The position numbers and the translations under genes were made by a program. Positions 34,412-44,276 of a stretch of DNA of 64,000 bases are shown piece after piece; the stretch's first letter is position 1; each line of letters begins with the position of its first letter. Source of the stretch: Leucobacter tenebrionis (GTDB taxonomy: Bacteria > Actinomycetota > Actinomycetes > Actinomycetales > Microbacteriaceae); NCBI RefSeq assembly GCF_019884725.1, contig NZ_CP082322.1, positions 744,001 to 808,000 on the forward strand, read 5' to 3'. Below the pieces are notes generated by a model that did not search any database, was not told where the DNA came from, and saw only the letters and a list, made by a program, of their open reading frames with translations.

Positions 34412-36744
34412 GCCGCGCCTTCGCGCACGGCCTTCGCGGCGAGCACGAGGTTGGTGAGGCTCGCCACCGTCTCCTCGTAGCCGCGGGTCTTGAGACCGCA
34501 GTCGGGGTTGACCCAGAGCTGCTCGCCCGGGATGCGCTCCGCCGCGATGCGGATGAGCTCCGTCTGCTCCTCGACGCTCGGCACGCGCGGCGAGTGGATG
34601 TCGTAGACGCCCGGGCCGATGCCCCGCGAATACCCGTGCTCGCCCAGCGGCTCGACCACGTCCATGCGGCTGCGGGCGGCCTCGATCGAGGTGACATCGG
34701 CGTCGAGACCGTCGACGGCGTCGATGATCTCGCCGAACTCGGAGTAGCAGAGGTGAGTGTGGATCTGCACCTCGGGCGCGGCCCCGCTCGTCGCGAGGCG
34801 GAACGCGCCCACGGACCAGTCGAGGTACGGCGCCTGACGGTCGGCGTCGAGCGGCAGCAGCTCGCGCAGCGCCGGCTCGTCGACCTGCACGATTCTGATA
34901 CCGGCCTCGACGAGGTCGTCGATCTCGTCGCGCAGGGCGAGAGCGACCTGGCCCGCAGTGTCGGCGAGCGGCTGATCGTCGCGTACGAACGACCACGCGA
35001 GGATCGTCACCGGGCCGGTCAGCATGCCCTTGACCGGGCGATCGGTCAGCGACTGCGCGTACGCCGACCATGCGACCGTCATCGGAGCCGGGCGCGACAC
35101 ATCGCCCCACAGGATCGAGGGCCGCGTGGCGCGCGTGCCGTAGGACTGCACCCATCCGTTCTCGGTGACGGCGAATCCGTCGAGCAGCTCGGCGAAGTAC
35201 TGCACCATGTCGTTGCGCTCGGCCTCGCCGTGCACGAGCACGTCGAGCCCGATCCGCTCCTGCAGCCGGATGACCCGCTCGATCTCCTCTCTGAGGAACC
35301 CGTCGTAGGCCGCCTGGTCGATCTGCCCTCTGATGAACGCCGAGCGCGCCTGGCGGATCTCGGCGGTCTGCGGGAAGGAACCGATCGTGGTCGTCGCGAG
35401 ATTCGGGATCCCGAGCGCGTCCTGCGCCTGCCGGCGCTCAGCTTCGGAGGCGCGACGGCGATCGGCTTCGGCGACCGCCGCGACACGCTCGCGGATGCCC
35501 TCGACGCGCACGCCGGGAGCGGCCGCGCGATCCGCGAGCACACGCTCGGTCTCGGCCAGCTCGGCCTCGATCGCGGCCGTCCCCTCGGTGAGACCGCGGG
35601 CCAGGGTCGCGACCTGCTCGATCTTCTGGTCGGCGAAGGCGAGCCACGATTTGAGGCGCGCGTCGAGCTTCGACTCGTCCTCCACATCGTGCGGTACGTG
35701 CTGCAGGCTGTTCGACGTGCCGATCACGGTGTCGATGCCGGCCCGCTGCAGGTGCTCGGCGAGCGCGAGCGCCGCGCGCAGATCGGTGCGCCAGATGTTG
35801 CGGCCGTCGACGACGCCCGCGACGAGCTGCGTGCCCGCGAACGCTCGCGCGAGCTCGCCCGACCCCAGCGCGTCCTGCGGCAGCGAGCCTCGCACCAGGT
35901 CGGCCTGCACGGCCTCGACGGGGAGCGCGCCCAGGCGCACGAGTGCCCTCGACGCATCGCCGTAGGGAGCGGCGAGCAGGATCTGCGGGCGATCGTCGGC
36001 CGCACCGAGCACGCCGTAGGCGCGCTCGACCAGCGTCAGGATCTCCTCGCGCGGCACCGGGAGCGAATCCGAGACGAGCGCCGGCTCGTCGAACTGCACC
36101 CATGAGGCGCCGGCAGCGGCGAGCGCCCCCAGCAACTCGGCGTAGGCCGCGAGCGCGTCATCGAGACGGTCGATCGGTCTGAACCCCGCGCCGGCATCCT
36201 CGGAGGCCTTCGCGAGCAGCAGATAGGTGACGGGGCCGACGAGCACGTGTCGCGACTCGATCCCCTGCTCCCGCGCCTCTTCGACCTGCGCGACGAGTGC
36301 GGCGGCGTTCGCGGCGAACGGCGTGCGCTCATCGATCTCGGGCACGCTGTAGTGGTAGTTCGTATCGAACCACTTGGTCATCTCGAGCGGCTGGTGATCC
36401 TCGTCGCCCCGAGCCAGCGCGAAGTACACGTCGAGGTCGCTCGCACCGTCGCGCTGAGCGACATCGGCGAACCGGCCGGGGATCGCACCCAGCGCGAGCG
36501 TCGCGTCGAGCACCTGATCGTAGAAGCTGAAGCTCTCGGGCACGGCGCCGCCCTCAGCGGGCAGACCGAGCTCGACGAGCCGGGCGCGGGTCGCCGCACG
36601 GAGCGCGCGGGCCGATTCGAGGAGCTCGGCCTCGCTCGTGCCGCCCTTCCAGTAGGTCTCGACCGCGCGCTTGAGCTCACGGCGGCGGCCGAGGCGCGGG
36701 TACCCGAGGATCGTGGCGTCGGGCAGGGGCGTCGTTGCGGGCAT
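34408..36744 (-). CDS. metE: Cobalamin-independent methionine synthase
   Basis: 778 residues, full length with both barrels. Zinc ligands of the C-terminal half are seen in HTHLCYSEFGE and NPDCGLKTRGYEE, and the N-terminal barrel starts GYPRLGRRRELKRAVE. It methylates homocysteine with 5-methyltetrahydrofolate polyglutamate. ATG at 36744 has GAAGGA 6 nt before it. First gene of metE-(metE-like)-metF. Confidence 0.96.
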   Translation of the reverse strand: MPATTPLPDATILGYPRLGRRRELKRAVETYWKGGTSEAELLESARALRAATRARLVELGLPAEGGAVPESFSFYDQVLDATLALGAIPGRFADVAQRDGASDLDVYFALARGDEDHQPLEMTKWFDTNYHYSVPEIDERTPFAANAAALVAQVEEAREQGIESRHVLVGPVTYLLLAKASEDAGAGFRPIDRLDDALAAYAELLGALAAAGASWVQFDEPALVSDSLPVPREEILTLVERAYGVLGAADDRPQILLAAPYGDASRALVRLGALPVEAVQADLVRGSLPQDALGSGELARAFAGTQLVAGVVDGRNIWRTDLRAALALAEHLQRAGIDTVIGTSNSLQHVPHDVEDESKLDARLKSWLAFADQKIEQVATLARGLTEGTAAIEAELAETERVLADRAAAPGVRVEGIRERVAAVAEADRRRASEAERRQAQDALGIPNLATTTIGSFPQTAEIRQARSAFIRGQIDQAAYDGFLREEIERVIRLQERIGLDVLVHGEAERNDMVQYFAELLDGFAVTENGWVQSYGTRATRPSILWGDVSRPAPMTVAWSAYAQSLTDRPVKGMLTGPVTILAWSFVRDDQPLADTAGQVALALRDEIDDLVEAGIRIVQVDEPALRELLPLDADRQAPYLDWSVGAFRLATSGAAPEVQIHTHLCYSEFGEIIDAVDGLDADVTSIEAARSRMDVVEPLGEHGYSRGIGPGVYDIHSPRVPSVEEQTELIRIAAERIPGEQLWVNPDCGLKTRGYEETVASLTNLVLAAKAVREGAA

Positions 36745-36866
36745 GCTGGTCCTTCGGGTCGGGATCACTGTCTCGGACCCGCCGCGATACCGTGCCGGGT
36801 CACCCTCAAGCTATCCGGCACCGCAGACACGGAGCACGCATGTTGCGCCGTGTGAACTACGAAGTG
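36745..36866 (-). promoter_or_regulatory. metE upstream region
   Basis: 122 bp between hflX stop and metE start. TAGCTT on the minus strand near 36811-36816 could be a -10. The following leader of about 65 nt contains GGGTGACCCGG and GGGTCC stretches able to form small stems. I recognise no SAM or cobalamin riboswitch. Confidence 0.3.
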
Positions 36867-38534
36867 TTACGCCCCCGCGTGCTCGAGATACGGCTCGAGC
36901 TTCGACAGCATCTCTGCCGTCACGTATGCCCGCACGCGGGTGCCCTGCTCGACGTACTCCGTCGACAGCACCCGGTTGCGCTCATGCATCTCGGCGACCA
37001 GTTCGCCCCGCTCGTAGGGCACGACGACCGTCACCTCGCGATCCGGGACCGGCAGCGCGGCCGCGATCCGGGCGCGCAGCTCCTCCACTCCCTCACCAGT
37101 GCGGGCCGACACGAACACCGCATCGGGGGCCAGTCCGTGCAGCACCAGCCGCTGGGACTCGTCGAGCAGATCGGCCTTGTTGAACGCCACGATCTCGGGG
37201 ATGCCCTGCGCTTCGACCTCGGCGATCACGTCGCGCACCGTGCGCAGCTGAGCCGCGGGATCGGGGTGGGAGCCGTCGACCACGTGCAGGATCACGTCGG
37301 CCTCGCCCACCTCCTCGAAGGTGGAACGGAAGGCCTCGACCAGCTGGTGCGGCAGATTGCGCACGAACCCCACGGTGTCGGCGTAGGTGAAGCTGCGGCC
37401 GTCCGCGGTCTCGGCGTGGCGCACGGCCGTGTCGAGTGTTGCGAAGAGCTGGTTCTGCACCAGCTCCTGCGTGCCGGTCAACCGGTTGAGCAGACTCGAC
37501 TTGCCCGCGTTCGTGTAGCCCGCGATCGCGACCGACGGCACCTCGCCGCGCTTGCGATTCGCGCGCTTCGCATCGCGCGCGGGGGCGAAGCCCGCGATCT
37601 GCTTGCGCAGCTTCGACATGCGGGTGTGGATCTTACGGCGATCCAGCTCCATCTTCGTCTCGCCGGGACCGCGGGATCCCATGCCGGCTCCCCCGGAGCC
37701 CACCTGGCCGCCCGCCTGACGCGACATCGACTCGCCCCAGCCACGCAGACGCGGCAGCAGGTACTCGAGCTGCGCGAGCTCGACCTGGGCCTTGCCCTCG
37801 CGGCTCTTGGCGTGCTGGCTGAAGATGTCGAGGATCACGGCGGTGCGGTCGATCACCTTGACCTTCACCACGTCCTCGAGCGCACGGCGCTGCGAGGGGG
37901 CCAGCTCGGTGTCGGCCACGACCGTGTCGGCGCCGACGGCGGCGACGAGCTCGGCGAGCTCCTGCGCCTTGCCCTTGCCGAGATAGGTCGCGGGGTCGGG
38001 GTTCGCGCGGCGCTGCAGCAGTCCGTCGAGCACGCGTGCACCTGCGGTCTCGGCGAGCGCCGCGAGTTCGCGCAGTGAGTTCTCCGCCTCCTCGAGCCCG
38101 GTCTGCCCCGAGCCGGAGTAGACCCCGATCAGCACGACGTTCTCGAGGCGCAGCTGGCGGTACTCGACCTCGGTGACGTCCTCGAGCTCAGTCGAGAGGC
38201 CGACGACGCGCTTGAGCGACGCTCGCTCCTCCCGTTCGAGCCGGATCAGGTCGAGGTCGTCGGAGAGACGATCGTGCTCCTCGTCGCCGAGGGCCTGAGC
38301 GCCGCCCAGGTCGCGGAACACGGTGGCCGATCCCGACCCGGAGGCGCGGGAGAGCACCCGATCGAGCGGGTCGGCCGGGGTCTGGTGACCGTGAGCATCG
38401 GGCCGATCGGAGGTCTCGGGGGCTGAGGTCTCCGGGGCGTCGCCACGCGCGTCATCGCGCTGCTCGCCGCCGTCGGTGCGGTGCTCGTCGGTTTCGTTCG
38501 TGAGTGCTGAGTCTTCAGTGAGGCGTTTCGTCAT
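36867..38534 (-). CDS. hflX: Ribosome-associated GTPase HflX
   Basis: 555 residues with a longer than usual acidic, low-complexity N-terminus (to about 100). The HflX domain carries the glycine-rich GSGGAGMGSRGPGETK linker. GTPase motifs are G1 GYTNAGKSS, G3 DTVGF and G4 NKAD. It splits stalled ribosomes. ATG at 38534 overlaps the transglutaminase stop by 4 bp, with GGAGG upstream, making it the fourth gene of the moxR operon. Confidence 0.94.
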   Translation of the reverse strand: MTKRLTEDSALTNETDEHRTDGGEQRDDARGDAPETSAPETSDRPDAHGHQTPADPLDRVLSRASGSGSATVFRDLGGAQALGDEEHDRLSDDLDLIRLEREERASLKRVVGLSTELEDVTEVEYRQLRLENVVLIGVYSGSGQTGLEEAENSLRELAALAETAGARVLDGLLQRRANPDPATYLGKGKAQELAELVAAVGADTVVADTELAPSQRRALEDVVKVKVIDRTAVILDIFSQHAKSREGKAQVELAQLEYLLPRLRGWGESMSRQAGGQVGSGGAGMGSRGPGETKMELDRRKIHTRMSKLRKQIAGFAPARDAKRANRKRGEVPSVAIAGYTNAGKSSLLNRLTGTQELVQNQLFATLDTAVRHAETADGRSFTYADTVGFVRNLPHQLVEAFRSTFEEVGEADVILHVVDGSHPDPAAQLRTVRDVIAEVEAQGIPEIVAFNKADLLDESQRLVLHGLAPDAVFVSARTGEGVEELRARIAAALPVPDREVTVVVPYERGELVAEMHERNRVLSTEYVEQGTRVRAYVTAEMLSKLEPYLEHAGA

Positions 38535-41134
38535 CTGGCCTCCAGTGTACGCGGATCGCGGCCGGGCGTGTCGGCCGTTCGCCCTGGGCGCATCGCTCGT
38601 CGACCCAGCGAGCGCGGCAGCAGTGCGGCCCAAGCCCTCGCGCGCCGTCCGGCGCGGGCCCGCAACGCCCGGGTCGCCCTACCCAGGTGCGCGAGCAGCG
38701 CCGGCCCGCTCGACCCGCTCAACCCGCCCGGCTCATTCGGCCCGATGGTTCCGCCCGATTCCTCGGAGACGCCGGCATAGCGCTCCTCGACAACCGCCTC
38801 CGCGAGCCCCCGTGCCGCGCGCTCCCCGTCGCCGCCCGTTTCTCGGCCGAAGGCCCCCGCCTCCGCGAGGTACTCGACAACGGCCTCCGGTGTGCGCGCC
38901 CGAGCCGACGACGTTCCCGGCGTGTACAGCCCCAGATCCACGGCGGTGTCCATGAACTCGGCCCAGGCCCTCGCGGCGGGCTCGTCTCCGCGCGCGATCC
39001 CCCGTCGCCGCCCCCGTCTCCGGAGGATGCGCACGAGCGGAGTCAGGCACAGCAACCCGACGAGGGTCGCGAGTACCGCGAGCGGGATCCCGAGCCGAGA
39101 GAGGGTTCCCGCTCGCGCGTCTCCCTGGTCGCGCGGGGTCGCGGCCAGGTCGGTTTCGGGGTCGTCGAGCGCTGGATCTGGCTCCTGCGTCGCGGGCGTC
39201 GTCGGCTGCGTTGCGGGCGTGTCATCGGCACCAGTGTCCGGGTCGGGATCCTCGCGGTACGGCTCTCCCGTCTCGGCGCGATAGCCGGCGCCGCCCGGAG
39301 TGGGTTCGAACGCCGTCCAGCCCTGACCCTCGAGGTAGACCTCGGGCCAGGCGTGCAGCTCGCGCGCCCGCACGGGAGTCCATCCGGTGTTCTGGGCGCG
39401 GGCGACGTATCCGACCGCGACCCGGGTCGGCAACCCGAGCGATCGCGCCATCACGGCGTAGGTGGAGGCGAAGTGCACGCAGAAGCCCGCGCGCTGCGCG
39501 AGGAACGCCTCCATCATCGAGTACGGGTCGTCGGGGTCGGCTCCGGGTTCGTAGGGCGCCTGCTCGTCGTAGACGAACTCGCCCGAGCGGAACCACCCCT
39601 CGAGCGCGCTGGCGGTCGCCCAGGCGGGTAGCGTCGCCTCGCTCAGGAGCATGTCGTTCGCATTCGGGATGATGACCTCGACCTCGTCGCCCGCTTCCGA
39701 GAGGTGCCTCACCGTGACTTCGGCCCCGCGCATGCCGCTGACGATGCCATCAGGCCCGATGGTGTCGATCCCGCCCGTCACCTCGGAGAACAGTTCCAGA
39801 GAGGCCTCCGCCTGCCGGGCCACCTCCTCCGTCGCCTCGGTGATGGCTGCGGGCAACTCCTCCGGCAGCTCGAGGTAGCGGTCGGGATCGGCGAGCCCGG
39901 CCGGGTCCACGCCCGGCGGGAAGTACTGCCCGGCCTCGTCGACCACCCCATCGGCGAGCCGCACACGGTACTCCTGATCCTGCCGGGTCAGTGCGGTCTC
40001 GGAGCGCGCGGTCACGGTGCCGTCGCCCCAGATCCACTGCTCGGGATCGAAGGATCCCCGCACTGCCTCGACCCGGTCCGCCGTCGGCGGCAGCGGCAGC
40101 CAGGCGCTACGGAGGCCCACGACGCGCACGTCCACCCCCGGCGCCCGGCCGAACGGCCATGCCCCCCGCGCCTCCTCCGCCCGCAGCGAGCTGCGGGAGA
40201 CGCCGACCGAGCGCCCCTCGGCATCCGGCTCGTCCTCGGGCAGCCAGGTCCCTCGACGGAAGTCGGAGAGCACTGCGAGGGTGAAGCGCGACGGGTTGCC
40301 ATAGCTGCCGGTGTACTCGAACGCGATCGCGTTGCTGCGCCGGCGCAGATCCTCGGCCAGCGCGATCGTCACGTCGGGCACCCCGGCTGCGACCGGCGAG
40401 GCCGAGATCGCATCGGTGTTCCACACCCGATCCCGGCTCGGGGGAAGCACGGCGAGGAAGCCCGCCGCGAGCGCGAGCGCGACACCGGCCGCGGCGATCC
40501 CGCGCCACCGACCGACCCGCATCGGAGCCTCCGCCCACAGCAGAAGGAGCAGCAGCAGGCCCGTGACGAGCAGCAGTGACGCGGGCACCCGTAGCGACGT
40601 GATGAGCGCGGGCCCGAGCATCACGAGGGCCGGCACGAGGCCCGCTGCGAAGCCGCGCCCGAACCGCACGAGCAGCAGCGACGAGAGCAGCAGACCCAGC
40701 AGCCAGGCCGCGAGCACCGCGTCGAGCAGTGCGCCCTCGAGCGTCACCGGCGGCACTCCACGAGCCATCGCCAGGGAGGTCTGCTGGGCGAGCGCACGCG
40801 GCTGCGCGAGCCAGCCGACCAGCCGCCCGTCGAGCGACATCCACAGTGCGAGCAAGCCGACCCCGACGATGGCGCCCGACAGCCACGCGAGGGCACGCCG
40901 CCCCGGAACAAGCCGCGCGAGCAGGCCCGACGTCAGCAGCACCCCGGCCGCGGTCATCAGCGCCCGCAGCGTCCACGGCGTTCCGACGAAGAGCTCCCGC
41001 AGCTCGATCAGCGCGATCGTCCACAGGGCGAAGAGCAGCGCGGAGGCGAGCAGCGATCGACTGGCATCAGAAGGGGCTGCGACCGCCGAGGCCGGGGCCG
41101 AGCGCCGGGCACCGGCTGAATCGCGCCGGGTCAT
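38531..41134 (-). CDS. Membrane transglutaminase-like protein (DUF3488/TGc/DUF4129)
   Basis: 867 residues. About six membrane segments occupy the first 220 residues. An extracytoplasmic transglutaminase-like domain has its nucleophile Cys near residue 552 (RAGFCVHFAST) and His in RELHAWPEVY. One more membrane helix near 700 and a cytoplasmic tail follow. In actinobacteria it works with MoxR and DUF58 proteins, probably in cell-envelope processing, but no substrate is established. Overlaps DUF58 and hflX by 4 bp each. Confidence 0.9.
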   Translation of the reverse strand: MTRRDSAGARRSAPASAVAAPSDASRSLLASALLFALWTIALIELRELFVGTPWTLRALMTAAGVLLTSGLLARLVPGRRALAWLSGAIVGVGLLALWMSLDGRLVGWLAQPRALAQQTSLAMARGVPPVTLEGALLDAVLAAWLLGLLLSSLLLVRFGRGFAAGLVPALVMLGPALITSLRVPASLLLVTGLLLLLLLWAEAPMRVGRWRGIAAAGVALALAAGFLAVLPPSRDRVWNTDAISASPVAAGVPDVTIALAEDLRRRSNAIAFEYTGSYGNPSRFTLAVLSDFRRGTWLPEDEPDAEGRSVGVSRSSLRAEEARGAWPFGRAPGVDVRVVGLRSAWLPLPPTADRVEAVRGSFDPEQWIWGDGTVTARSETALTRQDQEYRVRLADGVVDEAGQYFPPGVDPAGLADPDRYLELPEELPAAITEATEEVARQAEASLELFSEVTGGIDTIGPDGIVSGMRGAEVTVRHLSEAGDEVEVIIPNANDMLLSEATLPAWATASALEGWFRSGEFVYDEQAPYEPGADPDDPYSMMEAFLAQRAGFCVHFASTYAVMARSLGLPTRVAVGYVARAQNTGWTPVRARELHAWPEVYLEGQGWTAFEPTPGGAGYRAETGEPYREDPDPDTGADDTPATQPTTPATQEPDPALDDPETDLAATPRDQGDARAGTLSRLGIPLAVLATLVGLLCLTPLVRILRRRGRRRGIARGDEPAARAWAEFMDTAVDLGLYTPGTSSARARTPEAVVEYLAEAGAFGRETGGDGERAARGLAEAVVEERYAGVSEESGGTIGPNEPGGLSGSSGPALLAHLGRATRALRARAGRRARAWAALLPRSLGRRAMRPGRTADTPGRDPRTLEAR

Positions 41135-42447
41135 GGTGCGTGCTCCAGCGCGGGCATCTGCGCGCGGACGATCGTCCATCCGCTCGGGATCGCGGTGCGC
41201 GATTCGGGATCGATCACTCCCGGCGGATCCGCCGGCCCCGGAGAATCCGTCGCGACCGATGAAGCCGCCGCGGTCGAGGTCACCGAGATGACCGTTCCAG
41301 CCGCCGAACGGGCGGCGAGGGCGGCCACGTCCGGCGTGATCCTGCCCGTGATGATCACCGACGCGGGAACCACGAGCGGTCGCGCCCGGTGCGCGGGAGC
41401 CGAGGCCGTCTCGGCGTTCGCCAACTCGGCGAGAGCCAGCACCCGGAGCGCGGCGCTCCGTGCAGCGGCGGCGCGCTCGATGACCGGCGCGCCCCCACTC
41501 GGACCCGCGCCGGCGGTCGGGCCCGGCCGTACCGTGTACAGAGCGGTCGACGCCCTCGCCGCGCCGTGACCGTCGCCGCGCAGCACGAGCGTCGCGGCGA
41601 GCGACACCGCGTGCTCGAACTCGGCGGCTCCCCGGTACGCCACCGAGTCGAGCACCAGAACGATCGCGAGCGCCTCACCGCCGCCCTGCTCGGGCACGCT
41701 CACCAGCAGCCGATCCTGACGCGCGCTCTGCTTCCAGTGCACGCGGCGCGGCGAATCCCCCGGCAGGTACTCGCGCAACCGCCCGTCGGCGTCCCCCGCG
41801 TCGCGGGGGCGGTTGCCGATCGCCGCGGAAGCTCCGGCGAGGGCCGCCCGCGCGCTTTCCGCGCCGCCGATCCCCGACGGCACCGACTCGGGCGGCAGCA
41901 GAGCCGGCAGCACGAGCAGCTCGGCTCGCGCCCTCAGCGGTACGCGCAGTCGGGCCAGGCCCAGCGGATCCATCAGCACCAGTTCAGCGGCCTCGATCAC
42001 TGAGACGCCGCGTCGCGTCGCTCGCCACTCAGACACCACCCGCGACTCGCCCCGGGCGGGCACTTCGACGGTCGTCGCCCGCGAGCCCTCAGGCCCCCGC
42101 CACACCAGCTCGGCGCTCTGCCTGAACGGCAGCCGTTGCTTCACCACGGCAGTCGCGGTCACCGGGTCGCCGACCATCGGCGCGACCGCGTCGACCTCGA
42201 CCGTCGCCCGCGTCCCTCCGCGCCATCGGATGAGCAGCAGACTCAGCACGGAGACGAGCACCGCTGCGACGGCGAGCGCGACGAGCGCCAGCAGATCCCG
42301 CAACCGCACCACCGCCCAGATACCGCAGACCACGGCGGCGAGCGCGAGCAGTCCGCCGCCGCGCGACGTGAGCAGCAGCGGGGATGAAGGGCGCCGCACC
42401 GCCGCGCGACCGCGAGGCGCGCGCTTCGATCGGGCCGCTGCGTTCAT
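41131..42447 (-). CDS. DUF58 (vWA-like) protein
   Basis: 438 residues. Two membrane segments (about 23-75) lead to a beta-rich part, then the DUF58 signature LREYLPGDSPRRVHWKQSARQDRLLV near residue 240. The C-terminus (about 350-438) is Ala/Ser/Pro-rich. Standard partner of MoxR ATPases. Overlaps both neighbours by 4 bp. Confidence 0.92.
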   Translation of the reverse strand: MNAAARSKRAPRGRAAVRRPSSPLLLTSRGGGLLALAAVVCGIWAVVRLRDLLALVALAVAAVLVSVLSLLLIRWRGGTRATVEVDAVAPMVGDPVTATAVVKQRLPFRQSAELVWRGPEGSRATTVEVPARGESRVVSEWRATRRGVSVIEAAELVLMDPLGLARLRVPLRARAELLVLPALLPPESVPSGIGGAESARAALAGASAAIGNRPRDAGDADGRLREYLPGDSPRRVHWKQSARQDRLLVSVPEQGGGEALAIVLVLDSVAYRGAAEFEHAVSLAATLVLRGDGHGAARASTALYTVRPGPTAGAGPSGGAPVIERAAAARSAALRVLALAELANAETASAPAHRARPLVVPASVIITGRITPDVAALAARSAAGTVISVTSTAAASSVATDSPGPADPPGVIDPESRTAIPSGWTIVRAQMPALEHAP

Positions 42448-43496
42448 CGCAGCCCGGGAACCTCGGTCCGCGCGACGATCGACTCGACCGCCCGATCCAT
42501 CGAGGCCAGCGCCTCGGACGCCGAGCCGTGCAGATCTCCGGTGACGAGGCGGTGCGACAGTACGATCCTGGCCAGCGACGCGACGTCGTCGGGTGAGACG
42601 AACGCTCGCCCGCCCATCGCCGCCCGGGCACGCGCCATCGCCGCCAGATGCAGCGACGCTCGCGGGCTCGCCCCGTGAGCAATGCCCGGATGCTCGCGCG
42701 TGGCTGCGACGATCGAGACGAGGTATCGGGCGACCTCGGGCGCGAGATGCACCCGCGCCACGGCGGCGCGGGCGGACACCATCTGCTCGAGGGGCACCAC
42801 CGCCTCGATCGCCGCGATCGGTCCGGCGCCCGGCCTCGATCCCGCAGCCGCCTCGCCTGGCTCCGCCGCCTCGCGCCGCTCCGGCGGTTCGCCCGACGCG
42901 CTGCCGCGCGGGCCTGCGCTCAGCAGGGACGCCTCGGCTTCGAGCGAGGGGTAGCCGAGCGAGATGCGCGTCATGAAGCGATCGCGCTGCGCCTCGGGCA
43001 GCGGGAAGGTGCCCTCCATGTCCTGCGGATTCTGCGTCGCGACCACCATGAACGGATCGGGCAGCGGGTGCGTGACGCCGTCGATCGTCACCCGCCCCTC
43101 GCCCATCGCCTCGAGCAGGGCCGACTGAGTCTTGGGGGTCGACCGGTTCACCTCGTCGGCCACCACCATGTTCGCGAAGATCGGACCGGGGTGGAAACGG
43201 AACTCCTTCACGGCCTGGTCGAAGACCGCCACGCCCGTGACATCGGCCGGCAGCAGATCCGAGGTGAACTGGATGCGCGCCGACTGCGCGCCGAAGCTGC
43301 GGGCGAGCGCCGTCGCTAGCGTGGTCTTGCCGACACCCGGAACATCCTCGATCAGCAGGTGCCCGCCTGCGAGCAGCGTCGCGACCGCCGCCTCGATCTC
43401 GACGGTCTTGCCCACGACCGCACGCCCCACCTCGCCGACGATCCTCTGCGCGATCGTCGCGACCGCCGTCGCCTCTCGTGCTGTCGTCTGCGTCAT
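42444..43496 (-). CDS. MoxR-type AAA+ ATPase
   Basis: 350 residues. Walker A VPGVGKTTLATALA near residue 55 and Walker B-like MVVADEVNRS are present, with the MoxR stretch TQNPQDMEGTFPLPEAQRDRFM. An Ala/Glu/Pro-rich insertion of about 35 residues (RGSASGEPPERREAAEPGEA) follows the sensor region. MoxR proteins act as chaperones for assembly of the DUF58 and transglutaminase partners. First gene of its operon. Confidence 0.93.
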   Translation of the reverse strand: MTQTTAREATAVATIAQRIVGEVGRAVVGKTVEIEAAVATLLAGGHLLIEDVPGVGKTTLATALARSFGAQSARIQFTSDLLPADVTGVAVFDQAVKEFRFHPGPIFANMVVADEVNRSTPKTQSALLEAMGEGRVTIDGVTHPLPDPFMVVATQNPQDMEGTFPLPEAQRDRFMTRISLGYPSLEAEASLLSAGPRGSASGEPPERREAAEPGEAAAGSRPGAGPIAAIEAVVPLEQMVSARAAVARVHLAPEVARYLVSIVAATREHPGIAHGASPRASLHLAAMARARAAMGGRAFVSPDDVASLARIVLSHRLVTGDLHGSASEALASMDRAVESIVARTEVPGLR

Positions 43497-43617
43497 CTCA
43501 TCCGCCGTCCGCGTCGTCGCCGAACGGGGCGCGGGATCCCGCCCGCGGTGCGTGCGAGGGTGCGGCCCCTGCGAACCATGCTGCCATGAGTCGGGGCTTG
43601 CTCACGAGCGCGCCTGG

Positions 43618-43623
43618 GATACT
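43618..43623 (+). promoter_or_regulatory. -10 box of the RsmC-like gene
   Basis: GATACT, 6 nt before the GTG start at 43630; probably leaderless. Confidence 0.4.
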
Positions 43624-43629
43624 GGTCGG

Positions 43630-44235
43630 GTGACGCAGCACTATTTCTCAGAGACGCCCGCGGGCGAGTACCGTCCCCGCGAGATCGAGGTCGTACTCGG
43701 CGGATCCCCGCGCAGCGTCCTCACCGCCGGGGGCGTCTTCAGCCCGGAACACCTCGACCGCGGCACCGAGGCGCTGCTGCGCAACCTGCCGAGTCTCGCA
43801 GAGGCACCGCTCGGCCCGGTGCTCGACATCGGCTGCGGCTGGAGCCCGATCGCGCTCGATGCCGCCCTCACCGCACCCGATCGGGAGGTGTGGGCGATCG
43901 ACGTCAACGAGCGCTCTCGCGAGCTGACAAGCCTGAACGCCTCACGGCTCGGGCTCGAGAACGTTCGCGTCGCCGCGCCCGACGAGGTGCCCGAGGAGGT
44001 GCGCTTCGCCGAGATCAGGTCGAACCCCCCGATCCGCGTGGGCAAGGAGGCTCTGCACGGCATTCTGCAGCAGTGGCTTCCCCGTCTGGTGCCCGGCGGG
44101 GCCGCTTTCCTCGTCGTCGCGAAGCACCTGGGCGCAGACTCGCTGCAGCGCTGGATCGCGGCCGAGTTCGCCGAACTCGAGGTTTCGCGCGCGGGGCGGC
44201 ACAAGGGGTTCCACGTGATCGAGGCGCGCGCCTGA
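43630..44235 (+). CDS. RsmC/RlmG-like class I methyltransferase
   Basis: 201 residues. SAM-binding motif LDIGCGWSPIAL near residue 70 and the N6/N2-methyltransferase motif SNPPIRVG (NPP[FYI]) near 135 are present. Such enzymes methylate guanine N2 in 16S rRNA. It starts HYFSETPAGEYRP, as family members do. It lies between the moxR operon, which is divergent, and the catabolic island. Its terminator arm at 44240-44251 has a matching arm far away at dapF. Confidence 0.88.
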   Translation: MTQHYFSETPAGEYRPREIEVVLGGSPRSVLTAGGVFSPEHLDRGTEALLRNLPSLAEAPLGPVLDIGCGWSPIALDAALTAPDREVWAIDVNERSRELTSLNASRLGLENVRVAAPDEVPEEVRFAEIRSNPPIRVGKEALHGILQQWLPRLVPGGAAFLVVAKHLGADSLQRWIAAEFAELEVSRAGRHKGFHVIEARA

Positions 44236-44239
44236 TCCC

Positions 44240-44251
44240 CGTTCCCTTCGA
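44240..44251. terminator. Left arm of a probably split bidirectional terminator
   Basis: CGTTCCCTTCGA starts 5 bp after the stop of the RsmC-like gene. Its exact reverse complement is at 53400-53411, 6 bp before the dapF stop. Together they would form a 12-bp stem of the same length as other terminators in this window, now with the island between them. Confidence 0.5.
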
Positions 44252-44276
44252 CGGGCCCGGAGAACGTGGAACGCCG

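Noticed and set aside
36745-36866. Possible SAM or cobalamin riboswitch before metE
   Set aside because: The spacer is short and lacks the conserved cores I know for these classes. Recorded only as an upstream region.
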